From Bacteroidia bacterium (GTDB taxonomy: Bacteria > Bacteroidota > Bacteroidia > Chitinophagales > Saprospiraceae), in assembly GCA_030430845.1 (NCBI GenBank), contig JAUIKE010000008.1, positions 1-64,000 on the forward strand: a stretch of DNA of 64,000 nucleotides, written 5' to 3'. This document shows, one piece after another, positions 6,973 to 15,075 of this stretch. Numbering within the stretch: the first letter of the stretch is position 1; every line of letters starts with the position of its first letter. The notes under the pieces are model-generated. The model ran no database searches, was not told the origin of the DNA, and was given only the letters and a program-made list of their open reading frames with translations. Position numbers and translations under genes: made by a program.

Positions 6973-9900
6973 TTATTTCTCTACCATGATTATTTTCACC
7001 CCTTTGCTGGAAAAAGAGTCATTAAGCTCCTTAACCTCTTTATCTTTTAATTTGGCTAGCTTATCCTTATAAGGCTGAAACAACTTCTTAAGGTCCTCCA
7101 AACGATCCTGTTCTCCTTTTGTCGGGTTATCGTGCATGGCGTTGACAACCGAATATAGATAAGCCATCTGATCATCCAGCATGGATGGATAGTTAATTGG
7201 ATCCTGACCGCTTTCACTTTGGGTTTGGATCAGCTCTTTTTCCATGGCCGTAAGCTCTTTGACCAGCTCTTTTCCTTTTTCCTCAAAGTCACCACTGATG
7301 TTATGTTTTTTGGCCATAGCCATAGCATCCTTAAGCTGTGATCGGATCGAGCGGAGTTCGCCGATGGTGGCATGACAATCATTAAACAGGGCCTTTGCCT
7401 GAGTCGCTAATAGGTAGCGAGCCTTGATGTCTTCATCTTTTATGTCCTCCCAGCGAGGGTCTTTTTTCAGTATAAAACTTTGGGAGCTGGATTTCCCGTT
7501 GACCTCCAGTTCAACGGTATGTTGCCCGGTCGGCGCTCTTAAGCCACCCATGTTGGCCAGGGAAAATACTGCCTTGGGTTGAATCTCCGGTCGCTCGTAT
7601 TGGAGATTCCATTGCATACGATTGAGGCCCGACTGTGTTCTCAGCCTTTCTTCACCTTTAGAGGGCTTATTGGAAAAAGTTCGTCTGATCTCTCCTTCTG
7701 AGTCCTTGATATGAACTTTAATGGAAGCGGTATTTAAATCCAGTTTTTCCGACAGGTAAAAATAGATCAGCGCTCCGTTGGGGGCTGCGTCCGGCGAGCC
7801 ACTTCCGCGATGATTACTCAACTGTGTACGGTAAGCATCTGAGGGCTTAAATAAATGAGCCTCCTTTTCCATGATCTCTCCACTAAGCGCTTTTAGAGGA
7901 GACAAGTCATCCATCAACCAGAAAGAACGTCCCTGGGTCGCCACGACCAGGTCATTGTCCTTGATCACCATATCCGTAATGGGTGTCACAGGCAGATTTT
8001 TCTGAAAGGTCTGCCAGTTTTTTCCCTCATCAAAAGAAACATACATGCCAAACTCTGTTCCGGCGTACAATAAACCTTTACGCACTGGATCTTCCCGAAC
8101 CACCCGCACAAAATGATCGGCAGGTATACCGTTTTCACCATTGGTCAGGAGCGTCCATTTTTTTCCGTAATTATTGGTCATAAAAATATAGGGCCGAAAA
8201 TCATTTTCGCGATACTTGTACACAGCCATGAAGGCTCTTCCAGGATTGTGAGCCGAAAGATCAATGGTGTTGACCGTACCCTCTACAGGCATATCTTTGG
8301 GGGTAATATTATCCCATTTTTTTCCACCATCCCGACTAATGTGCACCAATCCGTCATCACTGCCGGCCCAAAGTTCCCCTTCCTGATGCGGTGATTCTTC
8401 AAAGGCGAAAATGGTGGTGTAGAGTTCCACTCCGGTATGATCGTGCTGGATGGGGCCGCCGGGAATGTCCTGATACTCATCTTTGTTGGTGGTTAGGTCA
8501 GGGCTGATGACCTCCCAATTATCTCCTCCATCAGTGGTTTTATGCACATATTGAGAACAGTGGTAAACGACTTTTGGGTCATGTTGAGAGATCCGGATGG
8601 GGGCATTCCACTGGAAGCGGTATTTGATGTCGCGGCCTGCCTGCCCGTCGTGCATTTGTGGATAGGCGTTGACTCTTTTGGAATAACCTGCCTTTCGATC
8701 CATTCTGGAGATCATACCGATGTAATTGCCGGCATAAATGATGCTGGGGTCCGTAGGGTCCACCGCAATGTGGCCACTCTCTCCTCCACCAACCGCATAC
8801 CATTCCTGGATCGGGTCGAGGGTTTCGCTGAAGCGGCTGGGCACCGACATGGTCGTATTGTCCTGCTGGGCGCCGTATATGCGATAAGGCCACTGGTTGT
8901 CCGTTGTCACCCGATAAAACTCTGCAGTTGGTTGGTTGTACTGGGTCGTCCAGGTTTGGCCGCCGTTTAAGCTTACGCAGGCACCACCGTCATTTCCTTC
9001 CACCATCAGCTTGGGCTGCGAAGGATTGATCCACAAATCGTGATTGTCGCCATGCGGAGTACGGACCCGACTGAAGGAATCGCCACCATCGATGGATTTA
9101 AAGAAACCTGCATTCACAATGTAAAGTGTATTTTCGTCTGTGGGATGGGCAAAAACGCGGGTGTAGTACCAGGCCCGCTGCCGGAGGTTATGATCCCGGT
9201 TGATGCGCCGAAAGCTTTTTCCGCCGTCATCCGATCTATACAATCCTCCTTTTTTTTCATCCTTAGCTTCCTGCAAGACCCATACTCTTTTGGAATTTGC
9301 CGGAGAAACGGCCACTCCTACCCTACCTACTAAACCATCTGGTAAGCCGCCGCCTAATTTTTCCCAGTTAAAGCCTCCGTCTGTGCTTTTCCACACACCA
9401 CCTTCTTCACTTCCGTCGATCATCGTCCAGGGCTTGCGCTCGGCTGTCCACATACCTGCGTAGAGCGTCCGGGGGTTATTGGGATCCAGGCTGATGTCAA
9501 TAGCGCCGGTACGGTCGCTGACGAACAACACCTTTTGCCAAGTATCCCCACCGTCGCTGGAGCGGTACACGCCCCGCTCCGGATTGGGCCCGAATACATT
9601 GCCTAAAGCTGCTACAAAAACCACGTTTGGGTTATCGGGGTGAACTACGACCTTACCGATCTGCCCGGTTTTTTCCAGACCGATAAAGGTCCAGCTTTCT
9701 CCACCATTAGTGCTTTTATAAACTCCCTTTCCAGGAGATACATTCCCCCTTGGGTCAGCAGAGCCCGTACCGACATAAACCACGTTCGGGTCGGACGGAG
9801 CGACTCCAATAGCACCGATGGAACCCACCTTAAAATAGCCATCCGATACATTCTCCCAATTCAGGCCCGCATCGGTGGTCCGCCAAACGCCTCCGCCTGT

Positions 9901-10086
9901 AGCGCCCATATAAAAGGTAAAAGGCTGGCTGGCAACGCCTGCTACTGCTGTGACACGACCTCCCCGGAAAGGCCCGACGAGCCGATACTGCAAACCATTT
10001 AGTTTAGAAGCGTCAATCTGTGCATCCAGATTCAGGCAGCAAACAGCCAGGAAAAAGCAAAAAAAGGAAAAGGTGAGTTGTTTCAT
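6973..10086 (-). CDS. Secreted BNR/WD40-YVTN repeat protein (sortilin-Vps10-like)
   Basis: A 1037-aa exported protein with a signal peptide (residues 1-22, ending LNLDA). Residues about 30-760 contain repeated BNR boxes such as STDGGFNWEKL, SDDGGKSF and SRDGGKKWDN, which fold as one or two beta-propellers. The C-terminal 250 residues are a beta domain followed by a Lys/Glu-rich helical tail. Databases often call this type 'glycosyl hydrolase' because of sialidase-like BNR repeats, but no catalytic set is visible here, so an extracellular binding or scaffold role is equally likely. There is no T9SS C-terminal domain. It is followed at 6920 by the desulfurase-like gene on the same strand. Confidence 0.85.
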   Translation of the reverse strand: MKQLTFSFFCFFLAVCCLNLDAQIDASKLNGLQYRLVGPFRGGRVTAVAGVASQPFTFYMGATGGGVWRTTDAGLNWENVSDGYFKVGSIGAIGVAPSDPNVVYVGTGSADPRGNVSPGKGVYKSTNGGESWTFIGLEKTGQIGKVVVHPDNPNVVFVAALGNVFGPNPERGVYRSSDGGDTWQKVLFVSDRTGAIDISLDPNNPRTLYAGMWTAERKPWTMIDGSEEGGVWKSTDGGFNWEKLGGGLPDGLVGRVGVAVSPANSKRVWVLQEAKDEKKGGLYRSDDGGKSFRRINRDHNLRQRAWYYTRVFAHPTDENTLYIVNAGFFKSIDGGDSFSRVRTPHGDNHDLWINPSQPKLMVEGNDGGACVSLNGGQTWTTQYNQPTAEFYRVTTDNQWPYRIYGAQQDNTTMSVPSRFSETLDPIQEWYAVGGGESGHIAVDPTDPSIIYAGNYIGMISRMDRKAGYSKRVNAYPQMHDGQAGRDIKYRFQWNAPIRISQHDPKVVYHCSQYVHKTTDGGDNWEVISPDLTTNKDEYQDIPGGPIQHDHTGVELYTTIFAFEESPHQEGELWAGSDDGLVHISRDGGKKWDNITPKDMPVEGTVNTIDLSAHNPGRAFMAVYKYRENDFRPYIFMTNNYGKKWTLLTNGENGIPADHFVRVVREDPVRKGLLYAGTEFGMYVSFDEGKNWQTFQKNLPVTPITDMVIKDNDLVVATQGRSFWLMDDLSPLKALSGEIMEKEAHLFKPSDAYRTQLSNHRGSGSPDAAPNGALIYFYLSEKLDLNTASIKVHIKDSEGEIRRTFSNKPSKGEERLRTQSGLNRMQWNLQYERPEIQPKAVFSLANMGGLRAPTGQHTVELEVNGKSSSQSFILKKDPRWEDIKDEDIKARYLLATQAKALFNDCHATIGELRSIRSQLKDAMAMAKKHNISGDFEEKGKELVKELTAMEKELIQTQSESGQDPINYPSMLDDQMAYLYSVVNAMHDNPTKGEQDRLEDLKKLFQPYKDKLAKLKDKEVKELNDSFSSKGVKIIMVEK

Positions 10087-10163
10087 GTTGTGATTGTTGT
10101 TTTTTACAAGGAAAGTAAATATAGAGTTCCAGGGTTAAATTTTTTAAAAAAAGCATCATAAAT

Positions 10164-10202
10164 ATGAGGTTGATGCTCCCAGGAAGGAGGCATCGACCTC
10201 AT
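10164..10202. terminator. Hairpin past the acyltransferase gene
   Basis: Stem ATGAGGTTGATGCTCC / GGAGGCATCGACCTCAT with one mispair. A run of T appears some 10 bases past it on the minus strand, so it probably ends the acyltransferase transcript (minus). The same gap holds the promoter region of the downstream BNR protein gene. Confidence 0.5.
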
Positions 10203-10227
10203 AATTATGATACTTTCTCTATTAGTT

Positions 10228-11514
10228 TCAGTACCTACTCAATATCTCCAATTGCTTCATCACCTTCAGCACGATCTCAGACTGTCGGGCTTTGCTGGTC
10301 ATCCGTAGTTTCATCCCTTGAGTGTATTGATGTCGAAAATACTCAAACGCAATCCAGGCCATGCCGGTAAGCAGGAAGAAAGGCAAGAGTAATAAAAACC
10401 AGGCATTCCAGGTGAACAAGCTCAATAAAACGGATATCAATCCAAGAGCCGTATACAAGCCGATCGACATACCGACCAGGACCGGCGAACGATACTCAAA
10501 ACGCCGTACTCGTTTGTTGACCGTGTTTTTTGCAAATGAGATAAAAGGCCAGTTAATCACGTAGCCAATAAGAGCGGGGATCGCTAACAGGACCATCCTC
10601 AACAAAGTTGGCCTTAGCTTGACCTTGAGCCCCAGAAGAGAAGGTCGCTCCAGGCCTTCCTTTGCAAGCTCCGTCTGGATCTCTTTTTGTAATTGCCCGA
10701 CCGTTTCCCAATCCGAATCAGATAAATGGTTGATGATGCCGGCCGTTTGCTGATAGTCTTTTAAGGCTTTATCGTCGCGACTGAAGGTAGGGAGCAAATA
10801 GGAATGTGTAATCGGGCGATTCATATCCAATAGCTGCCCGCCGAGTTCGTCCCTATCCGGATCTTCTATGATCACCATTTCTTTTTCCATACAAGAGGAC
10901 AGGTCCTGCAAAATCTGCACGACACCCTGGTTAGGTTGATCCTTAAACCTTTCATAATATTGACGAATGGGTATTGCCTCGCCACATTCGATCATTACAT
11001 TAGAGCGAAAGCGGGCAAAGTTGGTATAATTCACGCCAACCGGCACAATATAGGCCTCATCAATTTCAGGGTACTTCTCGAACAAGCCCATAGCGATTCG
11101 TCCAATCCCTTTGTGGAGTGGGCGCAGGCGATATTCAAAAACGGTACGCCCTTCCGGGTAAATCGTCAGAGTTTTGTTTTTTTTCAAGGTCTCGAAACAG
11201 GCATCAAAGGTGGCAAAATTATCTTTGATCCGGGAATAATCGCCATCGCGCCGGCGATACACGGGTAGCATATGCAGGGCTCTGAGTAAAAAATTATAGA
11301 TAGGTTTATTGAAATAATCGCCTCTGACCAAATAGTACAGCGGCCGATCCAGAAAACAGGCCAGAATACATGGCTCCAAAAAGGCAGTAGGGTGATTACA
11401 GGCCAGGATAACCGGCTTATTTTTTGGAATATTTTCAGTATGGGTTAGGTAAATCCGTCGAAAAAAGATCGAAATCCCTATTTTCGCCAAAGGGCGGACA
11501 AAGGCATATAGCAT
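10228..11514 (-). CDS. 1-acyl-glycerol-phosphate acyltransferase family protein (PlsC-like)
   Basis: A 428-aa membrane protein when started at ATG 11514 (the frame is open to a TTG nine codons earlier). The acyltransferase core shows NHPTAFLEP, a variant of the NHx4D motif with Glu in place of Asp, and YPEGRT with FKD-type spacing. The C-terminal half (about residues 305-395) has a pair of long hydrophobic segments. The family transfers acyl chains to lysophosphatidate or related lipids at the inner membrane; the long C-terminal membrane part is typical of a Bacteroidota subgroup with unknown acceptor. It diverges from miaA across a repeat-rich 250-bp gap. Confidence 0.85.
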   Translation of the reverse strand: MLYAFVRPLAKIGISIFFRRIYLTHTENIPKNKPVILACNHPTAFLEPCILACFLDRPLYYLVRGDYFNKPIYNFLLRALHMLPVYRRRDGDYSRIKDNFATFDACFETLKKNKTLTIYPEGRTVFEYRLRPLHKGIGRIAMGLFEKYPEIDEAYIVPVGVNYTNFARFRSNVMIECGEAIPIRQYYERFKDQPNQGVVQILQDLSSCMEKEMVIIEDPDRDELGGQLLDMNRPITHSYLLPTFSRDDKALKDYQQTAGIINHLSDSDWETVGQLQKEIQTELAKEGLERPSLLGLKVKLRPTLLRMVLLAIPALIGYVINWPFISFAKNTVNKRVRRFEYRSPVLVGMSIGLYTALGLISVLLSLFTWNAWFLLLLPFFLLTGMAWIAFEYFRHQYTQGMKLRMTSKARQSEIVLKVMKQLEILSRY

Positions 11515-11556
11515 AATTGTGTTTTCGTCTGTTCTTTGCAAATGTAAATAAAAGTG

Positions 11557-11588
11557 TTCTGGTGTTCTAGTATTCTGGTGTTCTAGTA
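11557..11588. repeat. 16-bp tandem repeat, two copies
   Basis: TTCTGGTGTTCTAGTA occurs twice head to tail. It sits in the divergent gap between plsC-like and miaA, next to a CGCAGATT-type inverted repeat. Confidence 0.6.
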
Positions 11589-11613
11589 TGCTGGAAAGGG
11601 TGTATAGTTGTGG

Positions 11614-11726
11614 TTGGAACCGCGGACTTCCGCAGATTCAGCGGAGTGCACGGAAATGTATTTTTAGCCTTTGGCAAAAAACACATCGGTGTAATCTATC
11701 CAATCAGTGAAAATCTGCGGTTCCAA
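11614..11726. repeat. CGCAGATT-type inverted repeat
   Basis: Arms start TTGGAACCGC and end GCGGTTCCAA; inside, both sides carry CGCAGATT / GATTCAGCGGA and ACGGAAATG / CATCGGTGT blocks, so the whole 113 bp can fold back. It is a diverged member of the family best preserved at 39215-39322. It overlaps the GTG that would lengthen miaA, which argues for the later ATG. Confidence 0.65.
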
Positions 11727-11778
11727 GCAGGAAACACTTAACATTAGCACACACTCAGCTCAAAAGCACAATCAGGAA

Positions 11779-13011
11779 ATGACCAATAAACAGGATAACG
11801 TATTAATAATAATCGGCGGTCCCACCGCCAGCGGCAAAACCGAACTCGCCATTCGGCTGGCCCGGCATTTTAATACCGAGATCCTATCCTGCGACAGTCG
11901 GCAGTTTTACCGAGAAATGAGTATTGGTACCGCAAAGCCCACAGCTGAAGAACTGGCTCAGGCTCCGCATCATTTTATTGATTCCTTAAGTATTCAGGAT
12001 GAGTACAGCGTCGGCGATTATGAAAAAAATGCATTAGCCCTACTGGAGCAACTCTTTGCCAAACATGAAGTGGTCATCATGGTCGGCGGCTCGGGTTTGT
12101 ACCAAAGAGCTGTTACGGAAGGGCTGGATGACTTCCCGGAAGTACCGCTTGAGGTCCGGAAGCAAGTGGAGGAATGGTATGAAAAAAAAGGAATCATCGC
12201 CCTCCAGGAACGGCTCAAAGAAGTAGATCCCGATTATTACGAGGAAGTTGACTTGCAAAACCCCCATCGTTTAATCCGGGCACTGTCTGTATTTGAAGCA
12301 AGCGGACGAGCTTTTTCAGCGTTCAGGAATAATGCGTCGCAGGATCGACCTTTTTTCCCGATCTATCTGGAACTCAAGTGGGAACGCGAAGTACTCTATG
12401 ACCGGATCAACCGCCGGGTAGACCTGATGATAAAAAACGGCTTACTGGATGAAGCCAGGGCCCTTTATCCAATGAAGGAGCTTAGTGCCCTTCAAACAGT
12501 CGGCTATCAAGAGCTGTTTGATCATTTTGACGGAAAAACAACATTAGAGGAAGCCATCGGACTCATCAAACGAAACAGTCGGAGATATGCCAAGCGGCAG
12601 CTGACCTGGTCGCGCCGGGACGGCCACTGGAAACACTTTAGCCAGGAAGAAGGGGAAACATTAGTTGAGTATGTACAATTATCCCGGCAAGAGCAGCTAT
12701 TTTTCAAAAAAACAATGCCTGTTGAGAAGGAAAAAGAAAATTTCCCTCAACTTGATCACCATATGACTTTTTTCTGCGGAAAAAACAAAAAGTTAGCTCA
12801 ATATTCAGTAAGTGAAAAAAAATATAAAATTTACCACGATCTCTATATAGACGAAGCAAATTGGGGGAGCCGGGAAGAATTCTTTTTTTTACATGAAATT
12901 TCACAACGCCTACAGAACAATGACCAGCTGCAGGCTCCGGAGCGGGTACAACTTTTCTTCCTGCAAAGGGGTTGTATTCAATCAAGCGATCTTTTTTTAA
13001 TTAAAAAGTAG
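11779..13011 (+). CDS. miaA: tRNA dimethylallyltransferase with C-terminal extension
   Basis: MiaA transfers the dimethylallyl group to A37 of tRNAs that read U-starting codons. The P-loop GGPTASGKTELA, the substrate motif LSCDSRQFYREMSIGTAKP and the LIRALSVFEASG and RNSRRYAKRQLTW segments are all present. I chose ATG 11779 because the upstream GTG lies inside a dispersed repeat. From this start it is 410 aa, about 100 longer than usual: after the normal end near residue 300 follows an unrecognised basic/aromatic tail (MTFFCGKNKK ... DEANWGSREEFFFLHE). The MFS gene starts 9 bp after the stop, so they are probably co-transcribed. Confidence 0.9.
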   Translation: MTNKQDNVLIIIGGPTASGKTELAIRLARHFNTEILSCDSRQFYREMSIGTAKPTAEELAQAPHHFIDSLSIQDEYSVGDYEKNALALLEQLFAKHEVVIMVGGSGLYQRAVTEGLDDFPEVPLEVRKQVEEWYEKKGIIALQERLKEVDPDYYEEVDLQNPHRLIRALSVFEASGRAFSAFRNNASQDRPFFPIYLELKWEREVLYDRINRRVDLMIKNGLLDEARALYPMKELSALQTVGYQELFDHFDGKTTLEEAIGLIKRNSRRYAKRQLTWSRRDGHWKHFSQEEGETLVEYVQLSRQEQLFFKKTMPVEKEKENFPQLDHHMTFFCGKNKKLAQYSVSEKKYKIYHDLYIDEANWGSREEFFFLHEISQRLQNNDQLQAPERVQLFFLQRGCIQSSDLFLIKK

Positions 13012-13020
13012 TCCATATTT

Positions 13021-14319
13021 ATGGCTATTATCACGGCTCTCAATAATTACAAGAAAATATCCAAACCGGTACTAAACTTAATTGCTGCGCAGTTTTGCCT
13101 GGAAGGAGTCAATACGGCCTTTTTTTTGTTACTCAACTATTTTATGGTCCAGGAAGGCTTCACTGATTTTGAGGTTGCGAAGGTATTGTCGTATCGTTTT
13201 CTGGCCGTTTGTTTACTAGCTTTCCCACTTGGATTGTACATCAAAGGCCGCAGGCTAAAGCCCTTTTTCATCATAGCCACACTGGCAGTTCCTTTTTTCT
13301 CACACCTGATAATTATAGCGATCGAGCATCATTGGGTGCAAGTATTGAATTATGCGGCCATGGGATGGGGGGTAGGTTTCACTTGTATGCAAGCTTCTGC
13401 TTTACCTTATATTTTATTGAATGGTAAAAAGGAGCGGCATTCGGAAGCCTTCTCTTTATTTTATCTGGCTTTTAGCGTGACACTTTGCTCAATCGGTATC
13501 ACCTATTTTCTGGTCAACCAGATCAATCCTGTTTTTTTTAATGAAAAACTAGCCCTGCAGGTTGTGTCTTCTGTTTCTATACTGGCCTTGTTTTTTATCC
13601 GGAAAATACCACAACAAGAACAACTGTCTTACAAAATTCCTTTCCGGCAAACCCTAGAGAAATATGACTGGCCGGTGGTTTTAAGGGCCGTAACCCCCAC
13701 CTTTATTATTGCAGTGGGTGCAGGTTTTACGATTCCGGTGATCAACTTGTTTTTCCTGAACGTCCACGGAGTGCCTTCCAAGGTTTTCTCGATCATGGGC
13801 TCCATGACCTTCTTACTGGTAGCCCTGGTAATGGCCTTAATGCCGCTGATCCGTCGGAACTTTGGCTATAAAATTGCGATTACCCTCTTCCAAAGTCTTT
13901 CTATTCTGGCCTTGTTCATTATGGCCACTACGGAATATTATCAGGAATGGTCCTTTGCCGTTTATATAGCCATCGGAGCCTACGTCATTCGTCAGCCCTT
14001 AATGGGAGCCGCCCGCCCTATGACGACCGAGCTGACCATGTATTACGTCGGCAAACGCAATCAGGAGATCATGGGTGCCCTGAATGCCTCGATCTGGTCG
14101 GGTAGCTGGTTCGTGTCCATGCAAATATTCGGCATCCTTCGGCAGTATGAATTCAGGTATGTTACGATCTTTTTGATAACCGTTGTTTTATATATTTTTG
14201 GCGTCGGTTGGTATGCCTACCTGATTTATTCTTACCGCAAGCGAACAGGTGATACAGGGAAGGAGAAAGGGCGTGTTAGAAGGGCGAAGGTCGAATTGGA
14301 AGGGCGAAGGGCGAATTAG
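13021..14319 (+). CDS. MFS transporter; C-terminus encoded by a repeat tract
   Basis: A 432-aa membrane protein with about 12 hydrophobic segments and short basic loops, typical of the major facilitator superfamily; no substrate-specific motif was recognised. It follows miaA by 9 bp. The last 20 or so residues (RVRRAKVELEGRRAN) are read from a tract of 7-bp GAAGGGC repeats, and the stop TAG lies inside the tract. Because 7 is not a multiple of 3, gain or loss of one unit would change the C-terminus. The body of the transporter ends near the LIYSYRKR motif, so the tail is probably dispensable. Confidence 0.8.
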   Translation: MAIITALNNYKKISKPVLNLIAAQFCLEGVNTAFFLLLNYFMVQEGFTDFEVAKVLSYRFLAVCLLAFPLGLYIKGRRLKPFFIIATLAVPFFSHLIIIAIEHHWVQVLNYAAMGWGVGFTCMQASALPYILLNGKKERHSEAFSLFYLAFSVTLCSIGITYFLVNQINPVFFNEKLALQVVSSVSILALFFIRKIPQQEQLSYKIPFRQTLEKYDWPVVLRAVTPTFIIAVGAGFTIPVINLFFLNVHGVPSKVFSIMGSMTFLLVALVMALMPLIRRNFGYKIAITLFQSLSILALFIMATTEYYQEWSFAVYIAIGAYVIRQPLMGAARPMTTELTMYYVGKRNQEIMGALNASIWSGSWFVSMQIFGILRQYEFRYVTIFLITVVLYIFGVGWYAYLIYSYRKRTGDTGKEKGRVRRAKVELEGRRAN

Positions 14320-14436
14320 AAGGGCGAAGGGCGAGGGGCGAGGGATGAAGGGGAAGGGCGAAGGGCGAAGGGCGAAGGGCGAAGGGCGAAGGGCGAGGGA
14401 TGAAGGGCGAAAGGCGAGGGATGAAGGGCGAAGGGG
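14265..14436. repeat. GAAGGGC heptanucleotide repeat tract
   Basis: About 170 bp made of 7-bp GAAGGGC units, perfect in the middle (about 14350-14395) and interrupted by GGATGAAG variants at the sides. It covers the 3' end of the MFS gene and continues into the gap before the thioesterase gene. Length changes by slippage are expected. Confidence 0.85.
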
Positions 14437-14532
14437 GGCCGTCTTTGCTAAAGCTTCGGTGGTCGTGGAAAGATTACTAAGCCCGAAATGGAATGGAGGG
14501 ATTGGTAAGCTTTCTTCAATATAAAGTAGCTA

Positions 14533-14567
14533 CCCCTGGAACCCTGGAACCCTGGAACCCTGGAACC
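14533..14567. repeat. 8-bp tandem repeat CCCTGGAA x4
   Basis: Four head-to-tail copies of CCCTGGAA just upstream of the thioesterase start. Similar short tandem tracts are found between the tRNA genes and upstream of tonB. Confidence 0.75.
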
Positions 14568-14592
14568 TAAACTATAAACTAAATACACCAAT

Positions 14593-15021
14593 ATGCTTTG
14601 GAAAACAGAACCAAATTTGGCAGCCCTCAATGCCACTACTAAAAACACCCTGAATGAAAGTATGGGTGTCGAATTCACGGAAATTGGCGATGATTACCTT
14701 AAGGCCCGGATGCCTGTGGACAAACGGACCGTCCAGCCTATGGGCTTGCTTCACGGCGGGGCCAATGTTGCCCTAGCAGAAACGCTTGGAAGCGTAGCCT
14801 CCTTACTGTGCCTGGACGATCCGGGCAAAAAAGCGCCGGTGGGAGTCGAGATCAATGCTAATCACCTCAGGGCCGTAAAAAAAGGCTTTGTGACCGGCAC
14901 CGTCAAGCCGGTTCGGGTAGGTCGGCAACTGCATGTATGGAATATTGAGATACACGATGAGGAAGGACGCTTAAGTTGTGTCAGCAGAATAACAGTAGCG
15001 GTAGTTGAGCATCGTAAGTAA
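14593..15021 (+). CDS. Hotdog-fold acyl-CoA thioesterase (PaaI / MenI-YdiI type)
   Basis: A 142-aa single hotdog domain. The signature TVQPMGLLHGGANVALAETLGSVAS contains the HGG turn and the catalytic Glu/Asp position of the 4HBT-II (PaaI, EntH, YdiI) group; GVEINANHLRAVKKGFV and GRQLHVWNIEIHDEEG match the following strands. These enzymes hydrolyse aromatic or short acyl-CoA thioesters, among them DHNA-CoA in menaquinone synthesis, but no men genes are near. Start ATG 14593, length normal. Confidence 0.88.
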   Translation: MLWKTEPNLAALNATTKNTLNESMGVEFTEIGDDYLKARMPVDKRTVQPMGLLHGGANVALAETLGSVASLLCLDDPGKKAPVGVEINANHLRAVKKGFVTGTVKPVRVGRQLHVWNIEIHDEEGRLSCVSRITVAVVEHRK

Positions 15022-15075
15022 TAGAAAAAGTCTTATATTTCACAAATGATTTTACCCGATTAAACACGTGAATTG

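Noticed and set aside
8542-8970. 142-aa plus-strand ORF
   Set aside because: Antisense shadow of the BNR-repeat gene; no start context or recognisable domain.
14265-14436. CRISPR array or coding repeat protein
   Set aside because: The units are 7 bp without spacers; this is a simple tandem tract, and the frames across it have no independent support.
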